Below the pieces are notes generated by a model. That model saw only the letters and a list, made by a program, of their open reading frames with translations, was not told the origin of the DNA and did not search any database. Positions 1 through 10,424 of a stretch of DNA of 64,000 nucleotides are shown here, piece after piece (position 1 is the first letter of the stretch; each line of letters opens with the position of its first letter). Source of the DNA: Limonium bicolor (Eukaryota > Streptophyta > Magnoliopsida > Caryophyllales > Plumbaginaceae); contig CM041776.1 of NCBI GenBank assembly GCA_023374045.1, positions 315,692,722-315,756,721 on the forward strand, read 5' to 3'. The translations under genes and the position numbers were made by a program.

Positions 1-320
1 AAACTTGAGAAAATTTCGCCAGTAGCACCATGCTTGTTCCTGTTTCTACAGTTTGAATCTTCTTCTTCGATGCCTTACTGAGGAAGGTAACAGCTGTAAT
101 TCTTTGCGTTTGATCCTGATTCTCTACTTCGCTTGGGTTCGACTGGCTGTTCCAGTGTTTGAAAATGTGGTTGAACTAGCTGTTCTGCTTGATGATTTGT
201 TGATTTCTAGTTGAAATTGTGAGTTGTGAAATTGCAACTGGTTTGCTTGGGGTTCGACTAGCTGTTCCAGTGTGTGGAAATGGGGTATTAAATCACCCTT
301 TCACTTATCTGCTGCTATGG
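1..320 (+). repeat. Left terminal inverted repeat of the 5' MULE
   Basis: Pairs with 6890-7153. Matching landmarks include the GGTTCGACTAGCTGTTCCAG motif (about 252-271, with a second diverged copy near 137) and the GGGTATTAAA block near 284. The outer ~60 bases match best, as expected of MULE termini. Confidence 0.8.
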
Positions 321-479
321 TTGTGATTTTTGGCTCTACTGTATGTAGTCGATTACTGATGTCTGATGCAAAACATTTTTGTGTTTGCAACCAGTTTGGA
401 TGATTATTTGTGAGGTTTCTAAAAATGGCCTTTATTCAATTGGTTATTACCTTCTGCATGTGATACCTCACCCACAAGT

Positions 480-1701
480 CAAAATCCACATTCTTCAAGT
501 AGTTGTAGGCTGACACAGAATTTTCCTTGATTTTCTTCAAAGTTGAGTCCAATGATGTTTGAGTATATGCCTTTGCAGCCTCTCAGAAAAGATTTCGCAT
601 GAGAGTACCTACCAACCAAATTAAAGTTAAAAATAACCATAACAAGCATAGAAATAACGATATATTTTAACATAAGTATAGAAAGATACCAGGATAATTT
701 TCTTCAGATTTGCATAAAGATGCCTACAACATATTCTTCGAGTTACTTATGGCAATTCATCTTTCAATGCTGGTTCAACACCCTTCTGACGATCAGATAT
801 TATCACCCATCTTTCCTCGTATCCCAATCTGCTATCTTCTTCAGTTGATTGAAAAAATACTTCCAAGTTTTGTAGACTCACTCTGGACAACCGCAAATGC
901 AAGTGGGAATATACCATTATTTCCGTCAACAGCAATTGCTGTCAATAATACTCCTCCAAAAGGCCCTTTGAGATGGCATCCATCTACACCGATGAATGGC
1001 CTGCAACCTCGAAGGAATCCTTCCTTTTGAGCGTGAAAGCAAACAAACAACCTCGTGAAAGTGGGAGGGGATGTCATGTACTGCTGGTACTGAAGATCAA
1101 TGATAGAGCCGGGGTTTCTGTCAAGAGCAAGTGTGCAATATTGAGGTATTTTGCATAGGATTCGTCATGATTCCCGTCAACTATCTTCAACGCCAACTTT
1201 TGCGCCCTGTAACACTTTATATAGCTCAATTCAACACTGTACTTCTGCCTCATGAGTGTCATAATGTCCTTTGGCACCATTTTTTTGTTTGCCCTACTAT
1301 CGGGTAAAATCTTCTTTGTAACCCATGGTACAATTGCATTGGATTATGGCTATCCTAATGCAATCATGTTCCCCCCTCAATGTCTTGATCATAAAGGTAG
1401 TCTTATCGGGAAGCAGGGACGCGTGTAGTCTCCAAGGGCAAGTGTCGTTGTTATTGCACTTCACTGTATATTTGAATGGATCATTACTTGTTCTGTGCAA
1501 ATCAATACCTTCTTGACATGCGTAGTCCCTCATGACCTCGAGGAAAACTTTTTTGTTTTCGAACATTTGATGTGGTTGCAATATAACCTTCCCATCCGCC
1601 TGGTACTCAAAAGGTCCCATTCATCAAATATGGTGGCTCTTCAATGCACAATCTTCATCATCTGCTGAATAATACCCACACTCAATGATTCCCTCAGATT
1701 T
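480..1701 (-). pseudogene. MULE transposase, 3' half (DNA-binding and catalytic regions), decayed
   Basis: Read on the minus strand. About 1620-1297 encodes a MuDR-type DNA-binding region with the KYTVKCNNNDTCPWRLHAS stretch (a Cys-x4-Cys-x-W pattern). About 1280-1074 encodes the linker with YIKCYRAQKLAL. About 1020-841 encodes the start of the MULE transposase domain, with FIGVDGCHLKGPFGG carrying the first catalytic Asp. A shifted frame near 800 continues with ISDRQKG, then a CCRHLYANLKK segment near 720 and an AAKAYTQ segment near 560. Several frameshifts and stops separate these blocks, so no intact protein is possible. The SWIM zinc finger that usually follows is absent. Confidence 0.85.
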
Positions 1702-4700
1702 TGTAACACCCCTACCATTAATACATGCTAACCGTCCAATACTCCTTACACATCAGATACACGCAGCGGTTACTTACTTACATACATGGGTGATACAATG
1801 CCGTTAACCACCCACGTGGCTAATAAGGCTACTACTACTGTTTACAGCATCGGTCTGAGGGACCGGAATCCCGAGTACTACACATCTATAAACATACTCC
1901 ATTCATCAATCAAGGACAACAATGCTCCATTCAATACTTACTCCTCTTCAATCCATACAATACAATATACTTCACCGAGTCTACTAGGATCCTTATACAT
2001 TATAATGTCACTTCCAAGTTCATACATGCTCTCTAGGAGTCTACGTCTACCATTTTCTCACAACTACTTACTTTCTAAGTACAAGAGTGTGCCTCCGGTC
2101 ACTTCCTTGACCATATTCGCTTCGGGGTACCTGCACACTAAAAAATGTCCCCCCGAGGGGTCAGCTTTCGCCGAGCATGATAACCGCATACACCCGCGTA
2201 CAAGTGAGGGTACGCCGACCACTTGGTGGTCGAATACATGCGGTTCGTTTTCATACAAAATACATGCATACATGTTGTTACACACAATACAATAATACTT
2301 ACGCAGACATACATACATACAATTCATTACATACAAGGGATACGATATAACCATTCAATACTTACTTACCTTCTTCCGAATACACATACTATTACATACA
2401 CAAAGTACAGTTCTTATTAGCTTCGTTGGTCCGCCCGGGTTAATCGGGTGGAGATTACTCTTTACTTGTTACTTCATACATACGCATACATACTCATACA
2501 TACTTACGGATCCATACTTACTTACTCTTACTCTTACTCAAGTTAAGTCGTCGGGACCTCCGGCCCTGGGACTACACCGTCCCACCTCCGGGATTTACTT
2601 GACTCACTAATCCGGGATGCTACCCATTTAAGGGATTTGGGCCGCGGACCAGTTTAAGAGTCAGGAATTGCAGCCAACCTCTTGTGACTCCGCATCCTCA
2701 CGCGTGGCCGAAGCTATATCGGACTTGTACTCATTCCAATTTACTCACTTAAGTTAGGAGTTAGATAGTTAGGAATTAGCACAAGTCAACATCCAAGCCA
2801 CATAATACAATACACATGTACACATACATACGAGGTACAATACATTACACAAGTACAATACGAGGTTCGAATACCATTCATCATCATTCATATATTTCAT
2901 GAATTATACAAACTAGTGCTCAAGACAATAAATATCAAGCACAACATAAGTCAAGCACAGGTAAGTGCAATATAGTCCGATTCATGCATTTATCTTATTT
3001 AGGTGGTCAAATAAGCACACAAATCGGGGTAACCAGATTAGGATACAGGGCATGAAGAAATCATACCTTTTATCGGAATTTACTTCACGGGTGCTCCCTT
3101 GTTCCTTTGGTTCCTCTTGTTCCTTGATTCTTATCCGCGAACCGATGACTACATGTCAAATGGTTCAATTAATACTAAGCATTACATTACATACGTAACT
3201 ACTACTCCCGTACCTACCCCGTTGTTCCATCGTTTTGGTTTAACTTAATGTTCATACACTTACTACTCTCTTACCTTATTCTCCAACTTGTTTATACCCT
3301 TAATGATCCTTAAACATCATAATTAAGTACTAATTATCTTATACAATCATTACCATTCACTTTCATACTTTATAAACCATTTAAACCACTTATTTTTACA
3401 ACTCTGTGCTGGTCCGGGACCTTGTACATAAGTCAAGTCCCGGACCCATACTTACTGAAAACTCTCGGTCTTATTTCTCTTATGGTCCGAGACCTTGTCC
3501 CCAACTCAAGTCCCGGACCAGTGTTTGTTCAAACTCTCGGTAAGTTTTCACGGGGTGGTCCGGGTCCTTGTATGGGACCTAAGTCCCGGACCACCCACTG
3601 CTATCTACTCTCGGTCAGTTTTTACATGTTGGTCCGGGACTTAGTCCTGGACTTAGGTCCCGGACCCTGCTACAATTCCTACAGATTTTGACATTTCCAA
3701 ATCTGTTACAATCTTCACTTTGCCTAAATAATTCCCAAATGTTCCCACACTTAATCCCACATGTTTAAGCACCTACTAAACTCCTAAACATGTCTAAATC
3801 CGTTACCAATTCATTACTCCTCTTCATACTAATTCACACATACATTTTCTACATTTCCCCTTCAACACTTATACACATCCTTCCTAGTTTGGTTTTTGCT
3901 ACAGATTTTAGTTCCTACTTCCCCCATGTACATTCTCATCTCCTAATGCCATTTCCAAAGCCTACAATGCATTACCTTACCTCTTCAAGTTCCACACTCT
4001 TACTAGGTCTTGCACGTATGTTCTCCTAGTTTCTCCAACACATTTCAACAACTCTTGCTACAGATTTTTACCTTCTTATTTATCAACTACAACTACCATT
4101 CCATAATTACTAAACATCTCTATTAACTCCAAAATACACCTTGGTTCTCCCATTCACCAAGTCATCCATCAATGCGCATATTCCTACCGAAATTTTGCCA
4201 TATTTTACCTACAATTCTAACTTCTCCACATACACATTTTTCATCAGATTAATTCCTAATCTAGCCACAACCCATACAAGGGTCCTACCAGCACTCAAGT
4301 CAATACCAATACTCCAATACTTCCATCAAACAACAATGCCAATACAAATACACAATACTTGGCTATAAGGCCTACAATCCAAATACAAGCTCACAATTAC
4401 TCAAACTTCCACAACCACAATACTAATACAATGTTTTGGGTCCTTTAAATTGGTTTTACCCATTCCCATTACTCTAATGCAATTAAACCTTAACCTTAGG
4501 AGAGAGCTCTTACCTTGAGCTTACAATTCCTTCATTCCTTTTCCACTTCTCCTCTTCTCTCTTTCTTGCACAATCGGTCACATGGGGAATGGAGTTGCCA
4601 AACTCCATTCCCATCACCCAATACACACAAAACAAGTGCAATTAACTACTAACCCTTTTCAACCTTTAAAGCTTAATGTAAGTTTTAGGGTTTAGAAATT

Positions 4701-5788
4701 TCATTACCTTGCAAGGGTGTAGCTAATGCTTGGAATAGCTCAAGAACAATATTTCTCACCCTCCAAGGGAGCCAAAATCGGCTAGAGTACAAAGGAACCA
4801 AACAAGAGTTTAGTAGAAAAGGTAAGTTTTCAAGAACATTTTTACCTCAAAATGACAAGGAGAAGAAGGTGGTTCTAGTGGTAGTCTTGAAGCTCCAAAT
4901 GCTCCATACCCATGGAGATGAAAATGCTCCTTTTCGAATTTGAAAAGAGGGGAATACTCTCCTTGATGAGAGGAAGACGATGGTGTAATTTTTATAATTT
5001 TTGGAGGAGATTTAAGGGAGTAACAAGAGGAGAGAAGGGAGTATTTTTGTGGGTTGTTCAAAACCTCCATTGCTGTCGCAGGAAGGAGGAGAAGAAAATT
5101 AGAGAGGAGAAGGAGGGGGCTGCTACGTGAGTGAGGAATGAGAGGGTAGGAGAGAGAGAGTGTGTGAGGTAATAGTTTACTTTATTGCTTTTTAGTTTGT
5201 CTTCTTGTAAATGAAAAGGAAATAAAGAGAGGTGTGAGTGGGGCTCCAATCGGACATACACAAAGCCCATGAGGGTTTTAAAATTCTATTTACAATATTG
5301 GACACACTAGTTTGAGTTATTTATGCTTTTACCCCACAACTTCCCGTTTTTGACAGTTTTTACTAATTTCTCGTTTTATTGATTTTATTGGTTCCAAAGC
5401 TTCACTAATATTTATTAATGATTATTTAGCTGACCAAAATTGTTACGAGTCTATTTGACCCGCTTAAAGTCACGTTTTCCTGGTTACCTCGAAAACGCGC
5501 TTTAATGTTCATTAGTGTTTTAATCCATTTTACGGATCCGTTTTCTTCCGGATTTGTTCCCTAATATTTATTTAGACTTAATTAAGCCTTTAGAATCCAT
5601 ATAATACGCCAACCGAGGTCTCATACCTCCTGTGGTTATTTTACGCTTATTTAGCGTTTTTCGCTTTTTAAGTGTTTCTTTATTTCTTTTGGATTTATTT
5701 TCCTTACAAATATTTCTTAATCATTATTAGGCTCTTAAATACCTATTAGGATAATTTAATCGCCATATTTAAGGTTGGGGGTATTTCA
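1702..5788 (-). mobile_element. LTR-type element (probable solo LTR, Ty3/gypsy-like termini) inserted in the MULE
   Basis: Read on minus it begins TGAAATACCCCC and ends GGGGTGTTACA, with perfect GATTT target duplications at 1697-1701 and 5789-5793. It is 4087 bp and has no gag, pol, primer-binding site or internal LTR pair, so a solo LTR is the simplest reading. A CT-rich stretch around 4930-5160 (minus) could be its transcription start region, and a tandem hairpin array lies at 3405-3675. The same terminal signature is seen at 22857-25495 and 45097-55901. Alternative: a large non-autonomous element of unknown class. Confidence 0.75.
3405..3675. repeat. Tandem array of four GGTCCGGGAC/GTCCCGGACC hairpin units
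   Basis: Four units of roughly 60-80 bases each carry an inverted pair: GGTCCGGGAC then, about 20 bases on, GTCCCGGACC. Stem arms begin near 3411, 3484, 3555 and 3631. The units are separated by a short ACTCTCGGT-type spacer. Each could form a GC-rich stem in otherwise AT-rich DNA. Confidence 0.8.
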
Positions 5789-5793
5789 GATTT

Positions 5794-6758
5794 CTCCAAT
5801 CTGTCGTCGTTATCTTCCTCATCATTCTCCTCTGAGTTGCTGGAGTTAGTGTCAAACTCATGTGCATCATCATCATCATCATCATCATCATCCTTATGAC
5901 ACCATGAGTCATCATCAGAGTACGTGGGATCATTCTCATCAACGAGAATGAGAACACTGTGTGTAGTACCATGTCACCGACGGCAGACCCATCGCCTTGC
6001 TCAAGATTAGGAACAACTAAGGGGGGGTTGTTCTAACCGACTACGCCCATCTGTGAACTAGGTTCTACCGATGATGTGTGCACATCAAGGCTTCGCGGAG
6101 TGGTATTACTAGCCTGGACAGATTGAAGTGTTGCATCAGATGAACTGGTGTCCAGCTGAGATACAAAATTAGGGACACTTGGGGGTACAATGACGAGGGG
6201 AGGCACTACTTCTGTTTGTCTTGACTGATTTGCCATTTGAATGACTGGTTTAGACCCCGAGCAGCTTTCTTCTTATGTTTTCTTTTGATTGTGATGGGAG
6301 TTGGTAATTGAGATTGTGGGGGCAAAGGTGGTGGTTGACTAGAAGGTTGGGTAGGTGGAGGAGGAGACAAGTCAAGGATTTCAATTGTTGCTCAGTTTGT
6401 GCACCCCTAATACCTTGTTCTTTCTCATAATTCCTCTATATATCCATTAACACAGACTTTACAGCATCTTTGACAAACAGAGTTAGAGTCCTTGTGGAGG
6501 AACATGCCTTGAACATATTCATCAACGTTGTGTCATTGCAGATTTCGATGTGTTTCTTGCTTTTGGGATGTATGTAGAAAAAAGTAGGTTATCTGGTGGA
6601 GCAATGGGTTGTTTGGAAAATTCCGTCTTGAAGTCCCTCATCAACTCTATCGTAGAATATAGATCAGGATCCAACTCTTGCACACAAACCTTCGATCCAT
6701 TATATGAGAACTCTATTATATGAGTATCCATCTCCAAACACTCTTCATACAACAACAC
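5794..6758 (-). pseudogene. MULE transposase, N-terminal region upstream of the LTR insertion
   Basis: This is the 5' part of the transposase gene on the minus strand. 6758-6522 encodes a segment with DTHIIEFSYNGSKVCVQELD, of the kind found before the DNA-binding region in plant MULE proteins. 6236-6033 is a Ser/Thr/Pro-rich linker. 5972-5794 is a strongly acidic stretch in which a GAT repeat (CAT on plus, 5866-5892) encodes about nine Asp in a row. The frame reaches the insertion at 5788/5794 and resumes at 1701 with an acidic stretch leading into the DNA-binding region. The two halves are one gene split by the insertion. Confidence 0.7.
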
Positions 6759-6889
6759 CTACAAATACAAAATGTAATAAATCAGAAAAAACACAAAAAC
6801 ATTGTAATAATGTGCAAACAGATAATCGAACAACTCAATCAAATACATAACAACAGATAATCGAACAACTACAATCAAATACATAACAA

Positions 6890-7153
6890 AAGATAATTGA
6901 AAGGGTATTTTAATACCCATCTTCAAACCAGGTGCGATTTCACAAATCGATAAAATCAGCAGATAATTGAATGGGCATTAACGAACCACAAATCAACAAA
7001 ATCAGCAGACCAACTAGTTGAACCCCATTTTCAATCACTGGAACAGCTAGTCGAACCCAAGCGAGGTAGAGAATCAGGATCAAACTCAAAGAAGATTCAA
7101 ACTATAGAAACAGGACAAGCATGGTGCTACTGGCGAAATTTTCTCCAGTTTCA
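6890..7153 (-). repeat. Right terminal inverted repeat of the 5' MULE
   Basis: Reverse complement of 1-320, with small internal gaps. It contains CATGGTGCTACTGGCGAAAT close to its outer end at 7153. Additional partial copies of the same TIR follow at 7186-7560. Confidence 0.8.
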
Positions 7154-7185
7154 GATAGAGAATCGGGACATTAACGAACTGGAAA

Positions 7186-7560
7186 TAGGTCGCCAAACTC
7201 ACTGGCGAAATTTTCTCCAGTTTCAAACCATCGATCGACATCAGAATAGGGATGGAGGTGTAGGACGAGAATCATAACGTGGTAATGAAGACACTACAAC
7301 GACAGTAAAGTCGACACAACAGAACGACACAGAGAACAAGCCGATTGTCAGTGTCGCTGGAACATTTTCCCCAATTACAAACCCTAGATCGAAATGAGAA
7401 AGGGGATGAAAGGTGTAGAACGAAAATCAAAGATAAAGTAGAGAATCAGGATCAAACGCGCTGTTACCTTCCTCAGCAGGCATCGAAGAAGAAGATTCAA
7501 GGTATAGAAACAGAAACAAGCATGGCGCTACTGCGTTCGATGTTTGTCTGGTTAAGTTAG
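7186..7560. repeat. Partial repeat copies of the MULE TIR sequence
   Basis: Two or more diverged copies of terminal sequence follow the right TIR. 7190-7220 repeats GGCGAAATTTTCTCCAGTTT, and 7440-7540 repeats the block around ACAAGCATGGCGCTACTG together with CTTCCTCAGCAGGCATCGAA, which pairs with bases 60-95 on the left. A GGTGTAGRACGARAATCA motif occurs near 7257 and 7415. Confidence 0.65.
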
Positions 7561-7639
7561 AATACTAATGCAAATAAGGCTCAGTTTGGTCAAGATAAGC
7601 AAAAGGGTCAAACATAACCCTCAAGAGACGGAAAACATA

Positions 7640-7890
7640 AAAAAGGATGACGGAGGATAAATGGATGAAAGGTTATGGGTGGGCATTGTTAAATTTAAAA
7701 CCTCATGGGTGGGCAGTGATAATACCCAAGACCTGATGGGTGGGCAGTGTAATTTTTCCTTAAAGTTAATATACTAATAAAAAGACAGCTCAATCAACAA
7801 AACAGTCCAATCAACTGACTGAATGCCAAATGGAAGAGGTGGTACTATATTCGGCGCGGACAGCCCGCAGCCTCTAATTTGCGCTAGTTA
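7640..7890. repeat. Dispersed repeat shared with 61440-61925
   Basis: ATGGGTGGGCA-type motifs at 7672, 7707 and 7738 followed by AATTTTTCC, then AAAGTTAATATACTAATAAA and AACAGTCCAATC. The same order (GGGTGGGC motifs, then AAAGTTAATATAGTAAAAAC and AACAGTCCAATTC, then a GCGGGCGGCCCG-type segment) is found near 61440-61925. It looks like half of a fold-back MITE plus its flank. No gene. Confidence 0.55.
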
Positions 7891-8395
7891 ACATCATACA
7901 ATATTCTGACAACCATATAAACTACAAAGTTGTTGTGACTAGCTAGTTATTGACATAGGCCCCAATCTATAACGGATGTTGAACATTCAGCTAGCTTTAT
8001 TCCACAGGTGTCACTTTATTATTGGTTGAATTATTCCACCAGAGTACACTTGTAACCAGGCTATTAGTTAACCATGGGTTAACTATGGAGATGAAACAAA
8101 ACTTGCCGCGTCCCAGCGAACGGAACCATAGTTTTATTGCTCAACACATAACTCCAGAACTTGGGCTCTTCTCGGGGCAAGTGGAATGCTGCGAGCCGGA
8201 TGATCTTGATTTCTTCGGTTATTTTTCACGTTTGACAATGGCGCGCAGGTTCCGGACGTACAGGTTTGTATAAAGGCCTGTAATTTTCCTTTATCTAAAG
8301 GCATTATTCTAGTTCATTGGATTAACTAAATTAATCTAATTTTTGATGAGTATCAAAAGGTATTATTCTAGTCCATTGGATTAACTAAATTAATA
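7891..8395. other. No gene seen
   Basis: Unassigned intergenic sequence. The only short open frame (8022-8273) has no recognisable motif. A ~36-base direct duplication around ATTGGATTAACTAAATTAAT occurs at 8301-8336 and 8359-8394. Confidence 0.5.
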
Positions 8396-9240
8396 AGGGA
8401 TTATTAGCCGTATATATACATTATAATCTGTAAAATTTTAGCCAACCCAATATATACTTAGCTTCATTAAAGACAATTGAATTGTTGGAGTAAGCATTGA
8501 ATATTGAGTATTTTTGTATATTAATGATTTACATTCGTGACAAATATTACATAAGTCAGTAGCATATATATATATTTGTACACACATGGCATATATTGTT
8601 TCATGCATGTGGCTAATATTTGTCTGTATCTAAAACTATAGCCAATAGTCGTAGATGTACAGTATACGTTGTTAACTTTTATTCAATATACACATAGCGT
8701 TATTAAATACAATTGATCTGTTGAATTAAGCAATGAATATTGAGTAGTTTTGGTATATTAACGATTTACACTCATGGCAAATATTTCATGTGTATGGCAC
8801 ATATATTGTGAAAACATGGCATATATTGTTTGAAGCAATGGCTAACATTAATCTGTATCTAAAACTTAAGCTAGTAAGGGATTATTAGCCGTACATGTAC
8901 ATTATAAGCTGTAAAATTTAGCCAACCAATATATACTAAGCTTCATTAAAGACAGTTGATTTTTTTGAAGTAAGCAATGAATATTGAGTACTTTTTGTAT
9001 ATTAACGACATACATTCGGGGCAAATATTTCATAAGTCTGTGGCATATATATTTTTACACACATGTCATATATTTTTTAATGTCTATGGTTAACATTTGT
9101 CTGTTTCTAAAACTTAACCTAATAGCCGTACATGTATTGTATAAGGTGTAAAATTTTATTCAATATACACATAACGTCATTAAAGATGATTGGTTGTTGA
9201 ATTAATCAATGGATATTAAGTAGTTTTTGTATATTAATGA
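8396..9240. repeat. Four-copy ~240-bp degenerate tandem repeat with a ~480-bp higher order
   Basis: Units start near 8396, 8637, 8876 and 9117. Each carries an AATAGCCGTACATGTA-like start, a TTCATTAAAGAC-like block and GAATATTGAGTA followed by TTTTTGTATATTAA. Units 1 and 3 share AAGGGATTATTAGCCGTA and the GCCAACC block, whereas units 2 and 4 share TTTTATTCAATATACACATA. That makes an A-B-A-B order. Confidence 0.75.
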
Positions 9241-9590
9241 CCCTAAACCCTATACAATAAACCCTAAAAATGTCTTCGGTGTTTTTAGCTTGCCAAGGAT
9301 AGTTTAGGGTTTAGGGTGTGTGGTGTAGGGTAATCTTTTTTGAAGTCGTTTATACTTTATAATTTCGCCACTGACTCGGCAGATTTTTAGGGTTGTGGTA
9401 TAGGGTTAAGGGACATTAGACCCTAACCCTACACCACAACCCTAAAAATATCTTCAGCGTTTTTAGCTTTCGTAGGGTTTAGGGTGTGTAGTGTACGGTA
9501 ATGTTTTTTGAAGTTTTATACTTTATAATGTCGCCACTGACTTGGCAGGTTTTTAAGGTTTATGGTTAGGATTTAGGATTGTTAGACCCA
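9241..9590. repeat. Degenerate telomere-like motifs in inverted blocks
   Basis: CCCTAAACCCTATACAATAA at 9241 is followed by AGTTTAGGGTTTAGGGTGTG near 9300, and the pattern repeats at 9420-9500 (CCCTAACCCTACACC then TAGGGTTTAGGGTGTG). CCCTAAA and TTTAGGG pieces face each other around GTTTTTAGCTT. The motifs are too imperfect and too few for true interstitial telomere DNA. Confidence 0.6.
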
Positions 9591-10424
9591 ATGATATCAT
9601 ATTTTTGTTAATATTTTATAATTATATGGTTCATTTTGTTATAGATTTAAATTAATTTATTAAACTCATATAATCAATTTACTATTATAGACATTATTTT
9701 AATTAACATTTTAATTAGTATTTTCTATTATCCCTGTACATACATGAGTAAAACATTCTAATGTACATCATTTATCATAATATGTTAAATCCAAAGATTA
9801 ATATAAATGCCTTTACATAAAAACAAAATCCATGCCCGATCCGGAATCGACAGTTAGAGCAGAATTAACATATTTGTGGAGAACCAAGCATGGACAAATA
9901 TGTACCCAACGGCACACCACACCCATCTGGTCAAAGTGGAGCCCGATCCCCCTTAAATAGTAAATAAAAACACACCATACAATTAATCAAATGAAATAAC
10001 ATCTACTTTGTGAAGGAGCAAGAAATCAAAATGTGTCACAAATATAAATTAAATAATTTGAAATAGAACGAAAAAAGTGAAAAAAAAAAGAGAGAGCCCA
10101 AATACATGCATCTTTCTCCACTTAAGCAGTAATTGTAGTCTGTAACGGAACATCTAAAACATCGTCCCTCCACTCCTCCCACCACCTCTATCCGGAAGAC
10201 CAACCCAGATCGAAACGAAACTCCACTCACACACACGCGAGACACAGCTAGCTACTATCTTCATTCTCCTTCCCGGGGTTTCAAGAATCATCATCACTTC
10301 GAACTACACTAACTACGAGTATTGCATTTCTATCCCCTCCGATCCAACATACTTGCGATCTTCTCCTCCGTAATTTATGCCAAATTCCGTTCCCGTTTCC
10401 ACATAATTATCCCTACACCGATCG
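9591..10424 (+). promoter_or_regulatory. Upstream region and probable 5'UTR of the SPS gene
   Basis: No gene is seen here. The first ~250 bases are AT-rich. A pyrimidine-rich stretch with TTCTCCTTCCCGG near 10260 and TCTTCTCCTCCG near 10360 precedes the ATG at 10425 and looks like a plant 5'UTR. I could not choose one TATA box confidently; AATAGTAAATAAAA near 9956 is one weak candidate. Confidence 0.4.

Larger units (their letters stand above)
1..7153 (-). mobile_element. Mutator-like element (MULE) with long TIRs, left edge at or beyond window start
   Basis: The first ~320 bases reappear as a reverse complement at about 6890-7153; the outer 60 bases, around TTTCGCCAGTAGCACCATGC, are almost identical. 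Between them a minus-strand reading region carries MuDR-type DNA-binding and MULE transposase segments. The element is interrupted by the LTR-type insertion at 1702-5788, so its own length is about 3.1 kb. The catalytic region is followed almost directly by the left TIR and no SWIM zinc finger is seen, so the 3' part of the transposase gene appears deleted. The left end may lie just outside the window, so a target duplication cannot be tested. Confidence 0.85.

Noticed and set aside
1786..5270. Short open frames inside the LTR-type element as genes
   Set aside because: Low-complexity or composition-driven frames (CT-rich, TACATA repeats) without motifs, lying within a bounded repeat element.
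9241..9590. Interstitial telomere tract
   Set aside because: Only one to three imperfect CCCTAAA units at a time, in opposite orientations; not a real telomeric array.
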